Positions 54,216 through 64,000 of a DNA stretch of 64,000 bases are shown in pieces. Within the stretch, counting starts at the first letter, position 1. Each line of letters starts with the position of its first letter. The stretch comes from Craspedostauros australis (Eukaryota > Bacillariophyta > Bacillariophyceae > Mastogloiales > Achnanthaceae). Under the pieces are notes generated by a model. The model saw nothing but the letters and a program-made list of their open reading frames with translations, had not been told where the DNA came from and did not search any database. Location of the stretch: the NCBI GenBank assembly GCA_026770025.1, contig JAMXDE010000067.1:62001-126000 (forward strand), read 5' to 3'. The translations under genes and the position numbers were made by a program.

Positions 54216-54297
54216 TTAAGGGATAGCTCGTATTATAATACATCAGTCAGCCACCACCCACCCAGCTGCCACCACGATAGATCTTTGCGCGCGCACG

Positions 54298-54792
54298 ATG
54301 AGGTCTTCCGCCATCTTGCTTCCTATCCTCATCGTGCTCGCAGGCACCAGCTTCGACTGGTTCCCTTCAATGGCACGGTCAAAGAGCGCATCGATGGCTG
54401 AGGCAGCTCCTACTTGCACGGCCGAATTCGACCGTTGCGTTATGAATCGCGACTGCTGCGAAGGTCTTTCGTGCGTCGCGGGAGATTGGGCGGTCACCAC
54501 AGACTCGACTTGCCTTTCGAAAAGGTCGGAATTGCTCAATGCATTGTCAAACGAACAGAAGGTCCATCTGATACAGAAGTACTATGCATCTTCGGCTTTG
54601 TCTGCTCTGCCTGATGCCGGTGAGCGAGCCACCAAGACGCCGGAGGAAGCTTCGAAGTTGGCGACGAAGTACATCGGATCCTCGTTCGCACAGCTCGTCT
54701 CTCGGTTGGAGCGCAAGTACAAAGTCGTCGTCATCGAGAAGGAGGATTTGGGCCAACTTGCCGCATCATCAGATTCCCATTCAGAGCTGTGA
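54298..54792 (+). CDS. Small secreted protein with a cystine-knot-like Cys pattern
   Basis: 164 residues from ATG 54298. N-terminal hydrophobic signal (RSSAILLPILIVLAGTS). Residues about 41-74 have cysteine spacing C-x6-C-x5-CC-x4-C-x12-C, which fits knottin (inhibitor cystine knot) spacing. The C-terminal 90 residues look helical and charged (SNEQKVHLIQKYY, QLVSRLERKYKVVVIEKEDL). No family assigned, and the fold similarity does not imply a toxin. The piggyBac element ends only about 80 bases upstream, so its 5' region may have been altered. Convergent with the prolyl hydroxylase gene. Confidence 0.7.
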   Translation: MRSSAILLPILIVLAGTSFDWFPSMARSKSASMAEAAPTCTAEFDRCVMNRDCCEGLSCVAGDWAVTTDSTCLSKRSELLNALSNEQKVHLIQKYYASSALSALPDAGERATKTPEEASKLATKYIGSSFAQLVSRLERKYKVVVIEKEDLGQLAASSDSHSEL

Positions 54793-55297
54793 GGCTCTCG
54801 TGCAGTTGGGGGGTAAGAAGTGGAGGAAGAGCCTCGGCCCCGTGCTGGGACGCAAGCTTCATTGGAATCCCATACCCACATCCATACATAATACTATACG
54901 GGCTGCGATGAAGAGAACAGCAGAATCATCGCCGGTCATGGGCAAGCTTGGCCAATAGTATGCTGACCACGGCGTCCTTCTGGAGAGCTTGCACACACGT
55001 ACACGCATGAAGTAGGGGGTCAAAGGCAGAGGTGAAGGTCGCCGCTCCATTTCAGTTCGCTCTGATGCAACAATCGCTCCGAACAAGTGCCCGTATCCCA
55101 TCACACTGGCACACCCATACTGCCAACCAATGGGTGCACCATCTTCATGCCTTGCCAGTATGCGGAAGTGCAACTCGATGGTACGCGGAGAGCACTAAAC
55201 TCAGAGAGTTTTACCAAAGATATCGCTCCACAGAAGCAGAGCCTCCTCGCGAGTCATATACTCTACTCATACAATGTCATATCGTAGGACAAATACA
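54793..55297. other. Convergent intergenic space
   Basis: About 500 bases between two gene 3' ends. No gene or repeat recognised. Confidence 0.6.
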
Positions 55298-57148
55298 TCA
55301 TGTGCAATCCCTTGCCATCGACGATTTGTAGTCCCGTTGGTGGAACCACGCATTCGCACCGTACTTGATCCCCCTCTCCACCGCTAGCGCCTCGTGTGAT
55401 GTCCGCAGGTCCAAGATGAAGGGATAGTCGTTGAGAACGGACGGCCATATCAGCACCCTGCCCTTCTTCGGCTGGACGGTAATGTTCAGATGCGAGAACT
55501 TGGTGCCCCCGCCTTCTTTGACATCGTTCAAGTACATGAACACGGTTAGTATTCTGGGACCGTGCATGCGATGCGCCTCCCCAGTGATGTAATCGTGATG
55601 CTCCATGTAGAGCTGCGTATCAGCACGATGATGTGGTACACGTGATATGGAGCAGCGAATCGATTAATACAAGCGCAGATGTAGATGTAGATGCGGGTGC
55701 AAGGATAAGTGCAACAACAACAGCAACAAGTGTAAGTGTAAGAGCACGTGCGTAGCGTTGACTCGTACTCGTGTCTCACAGCAGGTGGACACCGATACGA
55801 TGTGGCGACGAAATAACCAGCGCACGCATGGAACGACAAAAGGATAAAGTACGAGCACAGGCGTAGTGTCCATCTAACGGCTCCGCGGTTGATCCATGCC
55901 GTCCATGCGAAGGCACCGTGTCGCAAATCGAGAAATGCAAATGTGCAGAAAATCGCGTTTGCAACCCATCATTCGGCACATCTGGAATCGATGGCAGCGG
56001 CAACAGCAGCAGCAGCAGCAGCAATAGCAACAGTCGGAGTGACGTACCTGTCCAGGGAGATACCTCAGCAGCTGGAGGTACTCCGAGTTTTGTCGTGGAA
56101 TGTGGGTGAAGTTGTCGATCCTCTCATGGATGCGCTGCGCTGTGGGGTCTTTGTAGCAATCGGTCAGACACCATGAATTGGTTGAGGTGCGTCGGTCCGG
56201 TTCATCTTCTTCCTCCTCCTCCTCCTCCTCTTCGTCTTCATCAGAAACCTCCAGCGACTGCTCATAGCCTTCGACTCCGCCCAGCTCTATGAGGCGATCG
56301 CATTCTTCATCGGTGATGAAGTTGTCGAATGTCACGATCCACGGCATGTCGTAGTCTTCTCTTGGGTTGCCGATGATGTCCATTGGACCGAACTGCTCTT
56401 GAAAGTACGGATCCGTGGTGATGCGATCAAAGAACGCATCCACGCTTCCTGGTTCATCCCAGACCCCCGCGGTGTTGTTGTATCCCACGCACCGCTCATC
56501 GTAGGACATGTCTTCGCATGCTTGACAGGCTGGGCCACATTTGGCTGCGATCATTTCGTAGAATTCGTCTTCGTCGTCTTTCTCGACATCGTCGCCAGGC
56601 TCGCATCCGCCTGTTGTGGCGTGAAATCAAAGCAGGCGACATCAAGGCGAGCCAGTCCCAGTTCAAGTTCAAATTATAGCACGCGGCGCCATGTGATGTC
56701 CCATGGCGTGGATTCGGCACGAGGATCGGGGTGAGGTAAAGTCCGACGAAAGGCGGATTGTGATCGTGTTGTGCATACGTGTGTGATGCTCGTACGGTAT
56801 GCGCATTGATTGCAATGGACGGTTCGAAACACGATCGTATTGAGCATTTGCCATACGCTACGAGCACGGGTATCTGGCCATTTTGCTCACTCACCTGTTG
56901 CTGCCCAGTAGGAGCACAATGGATCTTTGTTGCGGCAGATGGTGTGGAGGTGATCAAAGTAATTCTTCTCTTTCTCGTAATCTTCACGTTCCAGCATTCC
57001 GTTCATGTAAAGCTCCGTGTTCGTAATAATTCGGAACACATCGCTTTGGATATCGGTGACGATGAATTGATCCACACCCCAAGGCGTCGCGGCATGTTTT
57101 CCTTCGCCAACGTCTTCCACGTATTCGTCTTCGTACTCATCATCATCC

Positions 57149-57180
<32 letters not shown>

Positions 57181-58672
57181 CTCCTCATCGTCGTCGTGGT
57201 CGTCGATATCGTGGTCGTCGGGATCGTCTTCGTCTTCGTAATCCTCCGCCTCCTCGTCATCCTCCTCTGCCGTCTCACTATCGCCATATTCCTCTTCATG
57301 TTCATTTTGATTGCCTTCATACGCATCCTCTGTGACATCGGCGGCGCCTTGCTGCTCATGAATAGTGCTGTCCTCTTCGTCATCGTCGTCTTCGTCTTCA
57401 TCATCGTGGGCTTCCTCTCCTGTTTCGCCGACAGCGTAATCGCAAAGCTTGCAGGCAAGCCGACAAGCATAGATCACTGCAGAAAGATAAAACATAAGCA
57501 CAACCACAAATGGATTGAACGTGTTGAGAGAGGGGTATCATGAACTAGGATTGTGTGAAAGAACAGCGTAGAATGGTGTGGTTGGCAGTTCGCGTTGACA
57601 GTAGGAGTACCTTGGCTCATTGTGCGATACATTGCAGGCATTCATTGACGGTATCGGCAGAAACGAGGCACTTACTGAATTCTTCGTCGTCAAGGACTCC
57701 TCGATCGATTTCCTGTGGACAATCGCCTTCATGTTCGCGGACGTTCGTGGTCGAATATGATGCAGTACAGTAGAGAAGAATGCAGTGCACGGTGGACAAC
57801 GCGGAAAGAGAGAGAGAGAGTGAGACAGAAGAAGAGAAAACGTGCAAATTGCGCAGGCACACCAAGGCAGATGCAGATCCAGTTTGGAACGATCGAATCG
57901 CCAAAGGTACGATGTGAAGCGATGGTCGCAGATGGCATTCGCATTGCGACGCACTGGACTAGTATGGCATTGCATTGGCCCGCAGCGTGCTTGGATCCAT
58001 ACATGCATGCATGCATGGGATTGGCTTACCCAACGAAGCGTAGGTCGAGCAGAACATGTTGTCGTTGACGCATGTGGGATCATGATCGCGAGCCGCGAGG
58101 TAGTTCTTGCTTTCCTCGACGATCCTGAGCACATCTTGCCTGTACGGCCCCTGCGCCCATTGGATGGAACCGCCGTTTGGAATCGGCAGATAGTACTTTG
58201 CGCCATTTTCACCTTTCGGAGGCAGCAATCTGTAGGGGGTGGAGATGTCATTGAACTTGTCAACTTTTTCGAGGAAGTCGGCACCATCTTCATGTTCATT
58301 TTCTTGATCGTCTTCGCTGCCGTCGTCTTCATCGTCTTCGTCGCGTCCTTCGCCACGCTGATGCTCGTTGGTGCCATCAGGCGTGCTGTTGCTTTCCATC
58401 TCAGACGCCTGGTCGAAGTTGGCCGTACACTCTCCATCAGCTGATCGTGCACCGTCCGCTGCGCAATTGGCAACCGCCTCTTGCTCTACCGTTGCTGGTT
58501 CTGCGGCTGCGGCTGCGTCCGCGGCAGGAGTGTTGATGACTTCGCACGACACACCGCCTCTCTCCGATCCCAGCACCAACGCAAGGAGGAGGAGGAGCGA
58601 TGCCATTGCAAGCCTCGATGGTCTGCGGACCGAATTCATCGCTGCATATCCCATCATCATCATCATCATCAT
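55298..58672 (-). CDS. Prolyl 4-hydroxylase alpha-type, five exons predicted
   Basis: Exons on the minus strand: 58672-58030, 57726-57676, 57476-56895, 56610-56048, 55612-55298; phases agree and give 717 residues. Four donors read GT(A/G)AG or GTACGT; acceptors are CAG except exon 2 (AAG), which is the weakest call. Exon 1 begins with seven ATG codons, then a signal peptide (ASLLLLLALVLGS). A long Glu/Asp stretch is in exon 3 and another in exon 4. The catalytic part is exons 4-5: HxD iron ligands H618 and D620 in YMEHHDY, distal H686 (RTSHEAL) and 2-oxoglutarate-binding K696. It would hydroxylate prolines using iron, oxygen and 2-oxoglutarate in the ER. Cys pairs (ACRLACKLC, CGPACQAC) may be ShK-like. 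Confidence 0.85.
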
Positions 58673-58709
58673 GCCCTTCAGCGTCTCTTCCAGTGTTGTG
58701 TCGAGTATG

Positions 58710-58785
58710 AACTATTCCAATATAGAATAGGATGTATTCTACTATATAGAATAATAGAATAGGTCGTATTCTACTATCAATACAA
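58710..58785 (+). repeat. Tandem palindromic AT-rich motif upstream of the hydroxylase gene
   Basis: Two copies of AATAGAATAGG(AT/TC)GTATTCTACTAT, each an imperfect hairpin. They lie about 40-110 bases upstream of the start, within the expected promoter or 5' UTR. Confidence 0.55.
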
Positions 58786-59640
58786 AACGACGAGGGGAGA
58801 TTCGTTCCGCCGATTTGTGAGTGTGGCAGTAGCGATGATGGGCGAGTGATGGACGGGTGATGGGCAAATGGTGGACGAATGATGTTCGCAGCAAGCAGAT
58901 ACGGACGTTATTACCGGTTATTTGAGCGTTAGACTGGGCACTTGCAGCTGAATCGTACGCAGCAGAGTAGAGACCACGTGAGAGGTAAATGGCTCGTGCC
59001 TTGAGCTCATAATCCGTTGTTTACTTCCAATTCCATGCCTTTTCCAGTAGGAGAGTTTGGTTTATCACTGACTCGTCGCTCTTTCTGAGCAACATGAGAG
59101 GAACAGCCTGAGGAGGCTACGATAATACTGGAGCTGCAGAATCGTGTAGTATCCGCCATGGCCGGCACAGCCTGCGTAGTGCGGCGTCTCCTATGACAAT
59201 CATGTGCTGATGTATATTGGTCAACATCAGAGGGACGTCAACTCAATGTGACGCATTTGCGCGATTGAGTGGCATCGATGGACGCATCGACCATGAGACC
59301 AACATGTGATTCCTTGAGTCAACCCGTCCGCTGTGACGGAACAGATCCTGGGTATATACAAAATTCCCGCTTCTCGACTTCACCAAATATGGAAGGAACG
59401 CGCAGTAGCACGGAGCTACTTGTGGGATTAGGGCATGACGAGTATTAGAGCAGACACGCCTTGTTCCAGCATATGATCTGCTATGTTGTGCTTGTTGGTC
59501 TGTTGTTTTTCAGGCATCACGGAATGCATTCGCTTTGCTCACAATTTCCAAATCTCGCACGATTGAAACACGATTAAACACAAACACAGACATCAACAGC
59601 ATCAAACAAGACGATATCGCAACATCCAAAGACATCCACG
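58786..59640 (+). other. Likely 5' LTR and leader of Copia D, boundary not defined
   Basis: About 850 bases before gag. A TATA-like motif (GGGTATATACAAAA) at 59351-59364 could be the LTR promoter. Because the 3' LTR is beyond the window, LTR edges and primer site cannot be set. Part of the left half may be host sequence upstream of the hydroxylase gene. Confidence 0.4.
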
Positions 59641-61137
59641 ATGGCAGGAGCAGCAGCCGAAATTCAGAATTATTTTCGTAATGTGCTACTGTTTCCGGAT
59701 GACACGATTGGAGAAGCGATCAAGGAGCAGGGAATATCTTCATTTGACGACCTGCTTTCATTCGACGACGACGATATACAGGCGTTGTGTGAACGCATTC
59801 GAAAAGGCAGTGGTTACATCGCAAATCCAGCATACGTACCCTCAAAGCCAGTCTCTGGGACACCGGTAATGATACGCAACCCAGGAGTGCCTCTTGGATG
59901 GGTATATGAGATGCGATTGCGGAAGCTTCGCTACCTTCGCTTTCACTACAGCCGCATTCAACGATCATTCACATCATCAGGTGCCACACTATCCCGACTC
60001 AACACCGCTTGGACCTTATTCAAAGACGAGAAACGAATCAAAGACAGTGATCCACTTCCGACACCTGAATTACTCACCAAGGTGGACTCAGTCAGAGAGA
60101 CACTGGAAGACATCCGCAATTATTTGGACAACACACTTGGGAGTCAAGACATTCCACTTGCATACGTTGTTCGACCAGATTCAGAGAAGCCAGAGGACAG
60201 AATTCCCGCTGTCACAACATCATTCGGAGAACCAACCATGTTGGACGAGCTGATTGACCGTGCACCCCACTCCGGTTCCATTTACAAAGCAGACAGAGCA
60301 GCAGTTTGGCAAATCGTTCGAGCTGCAACACACGGTGGTCCTGCTTGGAACTGGGTACAGGGATTCGAGAGATCGAAAGACGGACGAGCAGCTCATCAGG
60401 CGCTTGAGCAACACTATCGTGGAGACTCATTTCAAGCACGCACGAAAGCATCGGCTGACAAAACGATCGCTGAGACATACTTCGACGGAAGAGCACGAAA
60501 CTTCACGTTTGAGATGTACGCACAGCGACTGAATGCAGCCTTTGAAGATCTTGCGCAGGGAGGTGAACCGCAGATGGAAGAAGCAAAAGTCAGACGCCTT
60601 ATGCGAGGAATCAGAGATCAACGTCTGTTCCCAGCATGCGAAGTCGTACGAGCAACGAAAACGTACAAGACCAGCTTTCATCGAACGGTGAACTATCTCG
60701 CAGAGTCTCTTGATCAGCGCACTGACACAACAACAAGTCGACGTATTGCAGGGATGCAAGGCAATAACAGGAAGAACCGAGGCCGCTCAGGTGGTGGTGG
60801 AGGCCAAGGCCGGGGTGGCAGGGGCGGACGTGGTAAAGGCGGCGACAAAGGCAAACCACAATACAATGCCAACATGAACGTGACCGACAGATATTACGAC
60901 CGTGAAGAATGGGCAGTCATGTCTGCCGCGCAGCGTGCACGTGCCATTGCACTTCGACAAGAACGAGACGCGAGAAGAGGAGTTGCATCACTTGATACGC
61001 AAGGACAGAGCAAACGTCAGCGAACAGATAGTCAGGACGCGACGACTCCTGTTGCCTCGGGAAGTGCCTCTGCCGACCAGCGCAAGAGCGGCATCGGGGC
61101 ATTCATGACACGTCGCAATCAACAAGGCCAATCCTGA
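59641..61137 (+). CDS. Gag of Copia D
   Basis: 498 residues from ATG 59641 (context TCCACGATG). N-terminal helical region with a DDLLSFDDDDIQALCERI segment, a central capsid-like domain (about 200-375, AVWQIVRAATHGGPAWNWV...HYRGDSFQARTKASADKTIAETYF), then an RGG-like Gly/Arg-rich stretch (about 385-405) instead of a zinc knuckle, presumably the RNA-binding part. It ends at TGA (61135-61137), and the next codon continues in the same frame into Pol. Confidence 0.88.
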   Translation: MAGAAAEIQNYFRNVLLFPDDTIGEAIKEQGISSFDDLLSFDDDDIQALCERIRKGSGYIANPAYVPSKPVSGTPVMIRNPGVPLGWVYEMRLRKLRYLRFHYSRIQRSFTSSGATLSRLNTAWTLFKDEKRIKDSDPLPTPELLTKVDSVRETLEDIRNYLDNTLGSQDIPLAYVVRPDSEKPEDRIPAVTTSFGEPTMLDELIDRAPHSGSIYKADRAAVWQIVRAATHGGPAWNWVQGFERSKDGRAAHQALEQHYRGDSFQARTKASADKTIAETYFDGRARNFTFEMYAQRLNAAFEDLAQGGEPQMEEAKVRRLMRGIRDQRLFPACEVVRATKTYKTSFHRTVNYLAESLDQRTDTTTSRRIAGMQGNNRKNRGRSGGGGGQGRGGRGGRGKGGDKGKPQYNANMNVTDRYYDREEWAVMSAAQRARAIALRQERDARRGVASLDTQGQSKRQRTDSQDATTPVASGSASADQRKSGIGAFMTRRNQQGQS

Positions 61138-64000
61138 CATGAGGTGGGAGGGCGACGCCATGCAACGGCGATCAGTCAGTCCCTTCCATCTGAGACACCG
61201 AGAGCCGAATTGGACTCACATGCTGACACTTGTGCTTTTGGTCCTACTGCATACATTGTACACCGAACTACACAGACCGTCACAACATCGCCATTCTTGG
61301 ACACATTGGGGGACGTCACAAACGTACCAATTGTCACAGCAGCGATTGCGTATGACGATCCTGTTTCGTACACCACTTACATCCTCTTCTTTCCTCAATC
61401 ATTATATTTTGAAACCCTTCCTCATCCGCTATTGTGTCCGCATCAGATGCGCATGGCGGGTATCATCGTCAATGAGACACCTTTGGTCATGTTACCAGAG
61501 GAGAATCGTCATTCATACTCACATTCTATTCTTTCTTCACACCATGATTTGCATATCCCACTTCAGCTGAACGGAACGGTATCCTATTTTCATATTCGAC
61601 AACCAACGCGAGACGAGATACAGTCCGACAGAGATTGCGTCCATGTATACATGACATCGGATGCATATTGGGATCCATCACAGCTGTCGTCAGGGGACGA
61701 TGAAGCAGCAATACGCGCGAAGCTTCAAGCAGATCAACAGATGCATATTGAATCACCGATCAGATACGAGCATGACAATCGAACAATACATCACACACGT
61801 ACCTCGAATCGTAAGGGGACGATAACGCCAGAGCAGCTGGCAGCGAGATGGCGAATCGGAATCGAAGCAGCAAGACGAACACTTGATGTGACAACACAAC
61901 TGGCAGTCCGTGACTTCACTACAACGACAGGAACACGTCGACTCAATCCTTACGCGATGCAGCTCCGATACCGACGCCTCAACACACAAATGTACACCGA
62001 CACGATGTTCGCGAAGACAAAGTCCATACGTGGGAACATCTGTGCAATGATTTATTGTACACCATTTCATTGGGTCCGAGTGTACCCAATGGCGGCAAGG
62101 CGAGAGGCCGCGCAGACACTCGATGAGCTATTCAGAGATTACGGCATCCCACACACAATGATACCAGACAATGCACGAGAGCTAGTTGAGGGCAACTTCA
62201 AGAGCAAACTTCTCAAGGCTCAAGTCTCAATCCGTCCCGTGGAGGCGTATATTCACAACCAGAACAAAGCAGAGGCAACGATCCGAGAACTTCGACGTCA
62301 ATATCGGCGACTCATGACATCGACGAACACACCTGCATACTTGTGGGATTATTGTTTTGAGTACTGTGCAGAAATTCGAAGCAACACAGCACTTCAGATA
62401 TATGATCTACATGGCCAGACACCAACTACAATCCTAACTGGCGATACCACCGACATCTCACATATCTCAGAATTCGGGTGGTTCGACTTTGTGTGGTACA
62501 TGAATCTCCAGGGAGCAAACATGAACACAAAACATCTTGGTCGCTACCTCGGTCCGTCAAAGGCCGTGGGTGAAGCGATGTGCTCGTACATTCTCACATC
62601 TTCTGGCGCTGTTGTTTCTAAATCCTCTGTCATTCCTTTATCCGATGTCGACCTCAACAGTGAAGCAGTCAAACAGCAACAATCCGACTTCATGTCCAAT
62701 CTACGAAATAAATGGAAAGATCGAATGGAAGGCATCAAGCCAGGGGACGACGGAGACGACGTCGACGACACAGCCGAAGACATTGCATTCCTGGAACAGA
62801 CTACATCATTGGAACCTTTGATTGAGCCAGCTGACGCCGACGAAGACGCATACGATCGATACCTGTCTGCTCGAGTCAAGCTACCTGCGGGTGATGACAT
62901 CCAATTTGGTACTGTGAAGCGCCGAAAACGCGATGCGAGCGGGAAGCTGATTGGTCACTCACATTCAAATCCACTTCTTGACACGTCCATGTATGAGGTT
63001 GAATTTGTCGACGGGCACAGCGAAGTGTTCAATGCGAATCAGATCGCGGAAAATATCTACGCACGAACAGATGACGACGGATACACGACACTCTTGATGG
63101 AGGACATCATTGACCATAAGCGACTCCCAACCGCAGCAACCACTGATGACAAGACGACCACGAAGACGACGAAGGGATGGAAGCTGTGTGTGTTATGGAA
63201 AGACGGATCTACATCATGGATTCATTTACGAGATGCCAAGGAGGCTGATCCTGTGAAGACAGCCGAATACGCAACCAACAACCAGCTCACCAATGAGCCT
63301 GCTTTTCGATGGTGGGTTCCATACACGATGAAGCGGCGCAACCGCATCCTGATGGCCAACCGCAAACGATACTTCCGACGAAATGAGAAATATGGTCTCG
63401 AACTACCGAAGAGCGTCCAACGTGCTCTTGCAATTGACGAGGAGACAGGAACCGACTTCTGGCGCAAAGCATTAGAGAAGGAGATGAAGAACGTTCGACC
63501 AGCATTCGACATCAAGACCGAAGACACGAAGCCACCAGTCGGATACACCTACATTGCATGTCACATGATCTTCGATATCAAAGTCGACCTCACACGGAAG
63601 GCACGACTTGTGGCAGGTGGTCACATGACTGAAGCACCATCCAGCATAACATATGCCAGTGTGGTGACACGCGAAAGCGTTCGAATCGCATTCCTCTTGG
63701 CGGCGCTGAACGACCTCGATGTGCTTGCGGCAGACGTGATGAACGCATACCTCAACGCGCCATGCCGCGAACGCGTCTACACAACATGTGGACCTGAGTT
63801 CGGGGCAGACGCAGGAAAGGTAGCGATAATCTGTCGCGCACTCTATGGGCTCAAATCAAGCGGCGCTGCCTGGAGGGCGCACCTTGCAGAGACACTGCAG
63901 AACTCACTCGGATTCACCTCGTGTCGTGCAGACAGCGATGTTTGGATGAAGCCAGCGGTGACGAGCGATGGGTCTGAATATTACGAGTACATCCTCGTGT
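61138..64000 (+). CDS. Pol of Copia D (protease, integrase, RT), partial
   Basis: The frame following the Gag stop stays open for 954 codons to the window end. In order: protease AELDSHADTCAFG (about 61207-61245); integrase (about 61830-62480) with D of MYTDTM, D of IPDNARELVEG and E of NKAEATIREL; acidic linker; a chromo-like segment (YEVEFVDGHSEVFNANQIAENIY); RT starting TRKARLVAGGHMTEAPSS, with ADVMNAYLNAP and ALYGLKSSGAAW. The YVDD motif would be just beyond the end. No start codon is suitably placed, so expression by readthrough of the UGA is likely. Confidence 0.85.

Larger units (their letters stand above)
50046..54219 (+). mobile_element. piggyBac-like DNA transposon, complete
   Basis: TTAA at 50046-50049 and 54216-54219 brackets inverted ends CGACCCAACGCCCATATTATGGGC (left, 50050-50073) and the matching right end read in reverse, which has six extra bases (GCTTAA) after CGACCCAA. 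One full transposase gene lies inside. Eight bases outside each TTAA (GCTATCCC / GGGATAGC; one base differs further out) are also inverted, so the true ends may extend a little further. A 16-bp and a longer minisatellite fill the 5' region. A relic of the same family is at 16550-16892. Confidence 0.88.
59641..64000 (+). mobile_element. CoDi-like Copia retrotransposon D, right end outside the window
   Basis: Gag and Pol in the order protease, integrase, RT, intact as far as visible. The ELDSHADTC protease and KARLVAGGHMTEAPSS RT motifs are those of diatom/stramenopile CoDi-type elements and differ from families A, B and C. RNase H and the 3' LTR are not in the window. Confidence 0.88.

Noticed and set aside
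57003..57470. Met/Thr-rich and Val/Ile-rich frames on both strands across the hydroxylase exon 3
   Set aside because: Shadows of the Glu/Asp codon repeat of the real exon.

Overview
The window looks like a repeat-rich nuclear region of a diatom, probably a centric species of the Thalassiosira/Cyclotella type. This is an inference from three things: a cell-surface protein with PSxxPS repeats ending in a hydrophobic tail, a partial Copia element whose Pol begins with the ELDSHADTC protease motif typical of diatom CoDi elements, and GT-AG introns in two host genes. About three quarters of the sequence is mobile DNA. I recognise no tRNA, rRNA or CRISPR array.

Positions 1-24.9 kb are a nest of insertions. 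Copia element A (1-5394, +) sits in the transposase gene of a large DNA transposon, T1 (right part, to 8991). T1 sits in the 3' LTR of Copia element B1 (8992-15930, -). B1 sits in an inverted LTR of family C (15931-16549), which abuts a relic of a piggyBac element (16550-16892). A degenerate Copia element C follows (16893-24134, +), then another inverted C-family LTR (24135-24874). Element A shows a striking arrangement: the 16 bases after its 5' LTR are exactly complementary to bases 81-96 of the LTR, the geometry expected for self-primed reverse transcription.

Positions 25.9-39.45 kb hold T2, a second copy of the same DNA transposon family, delimited by 167-bp terminal inverted repeats and a 9-bp target duplication (CTATGCTAT). 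Its roughly 1,175-codon transposase gene is split by an almost pristine Copia element B2 (27166-34675) and carries a one-base frameshift. The transposase does not match a family I can name with confidence.

Positions 39.5-49.7 kb hold a PSxxPS surface protein, then a cluster of small unfamiliar genes (membrane protein, internally repeated basic protein, 450-residue protein, KOW-like protein) and a PIF/Harbinger-type transposase with one in-frame UAG. Related AT-rich repeats lie on both sides, so the cluster might be one multi-gene mobile unit.

Positions 50.05-54.2 kb hold a complete piggyBac element with TTAA at both ends and a long CATCAC-type minisatellite. Just beyond it are a small secreted cystine-knot-like protein (54298-54792) and, convergent to it, a five-exon prolyl 4-hydroxylase (55298-58672, -). 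The right end (59641-64000) is a CoDi-like Copia element whose gag and pol share a frame and are separated by a single UGA; it runs off the window.
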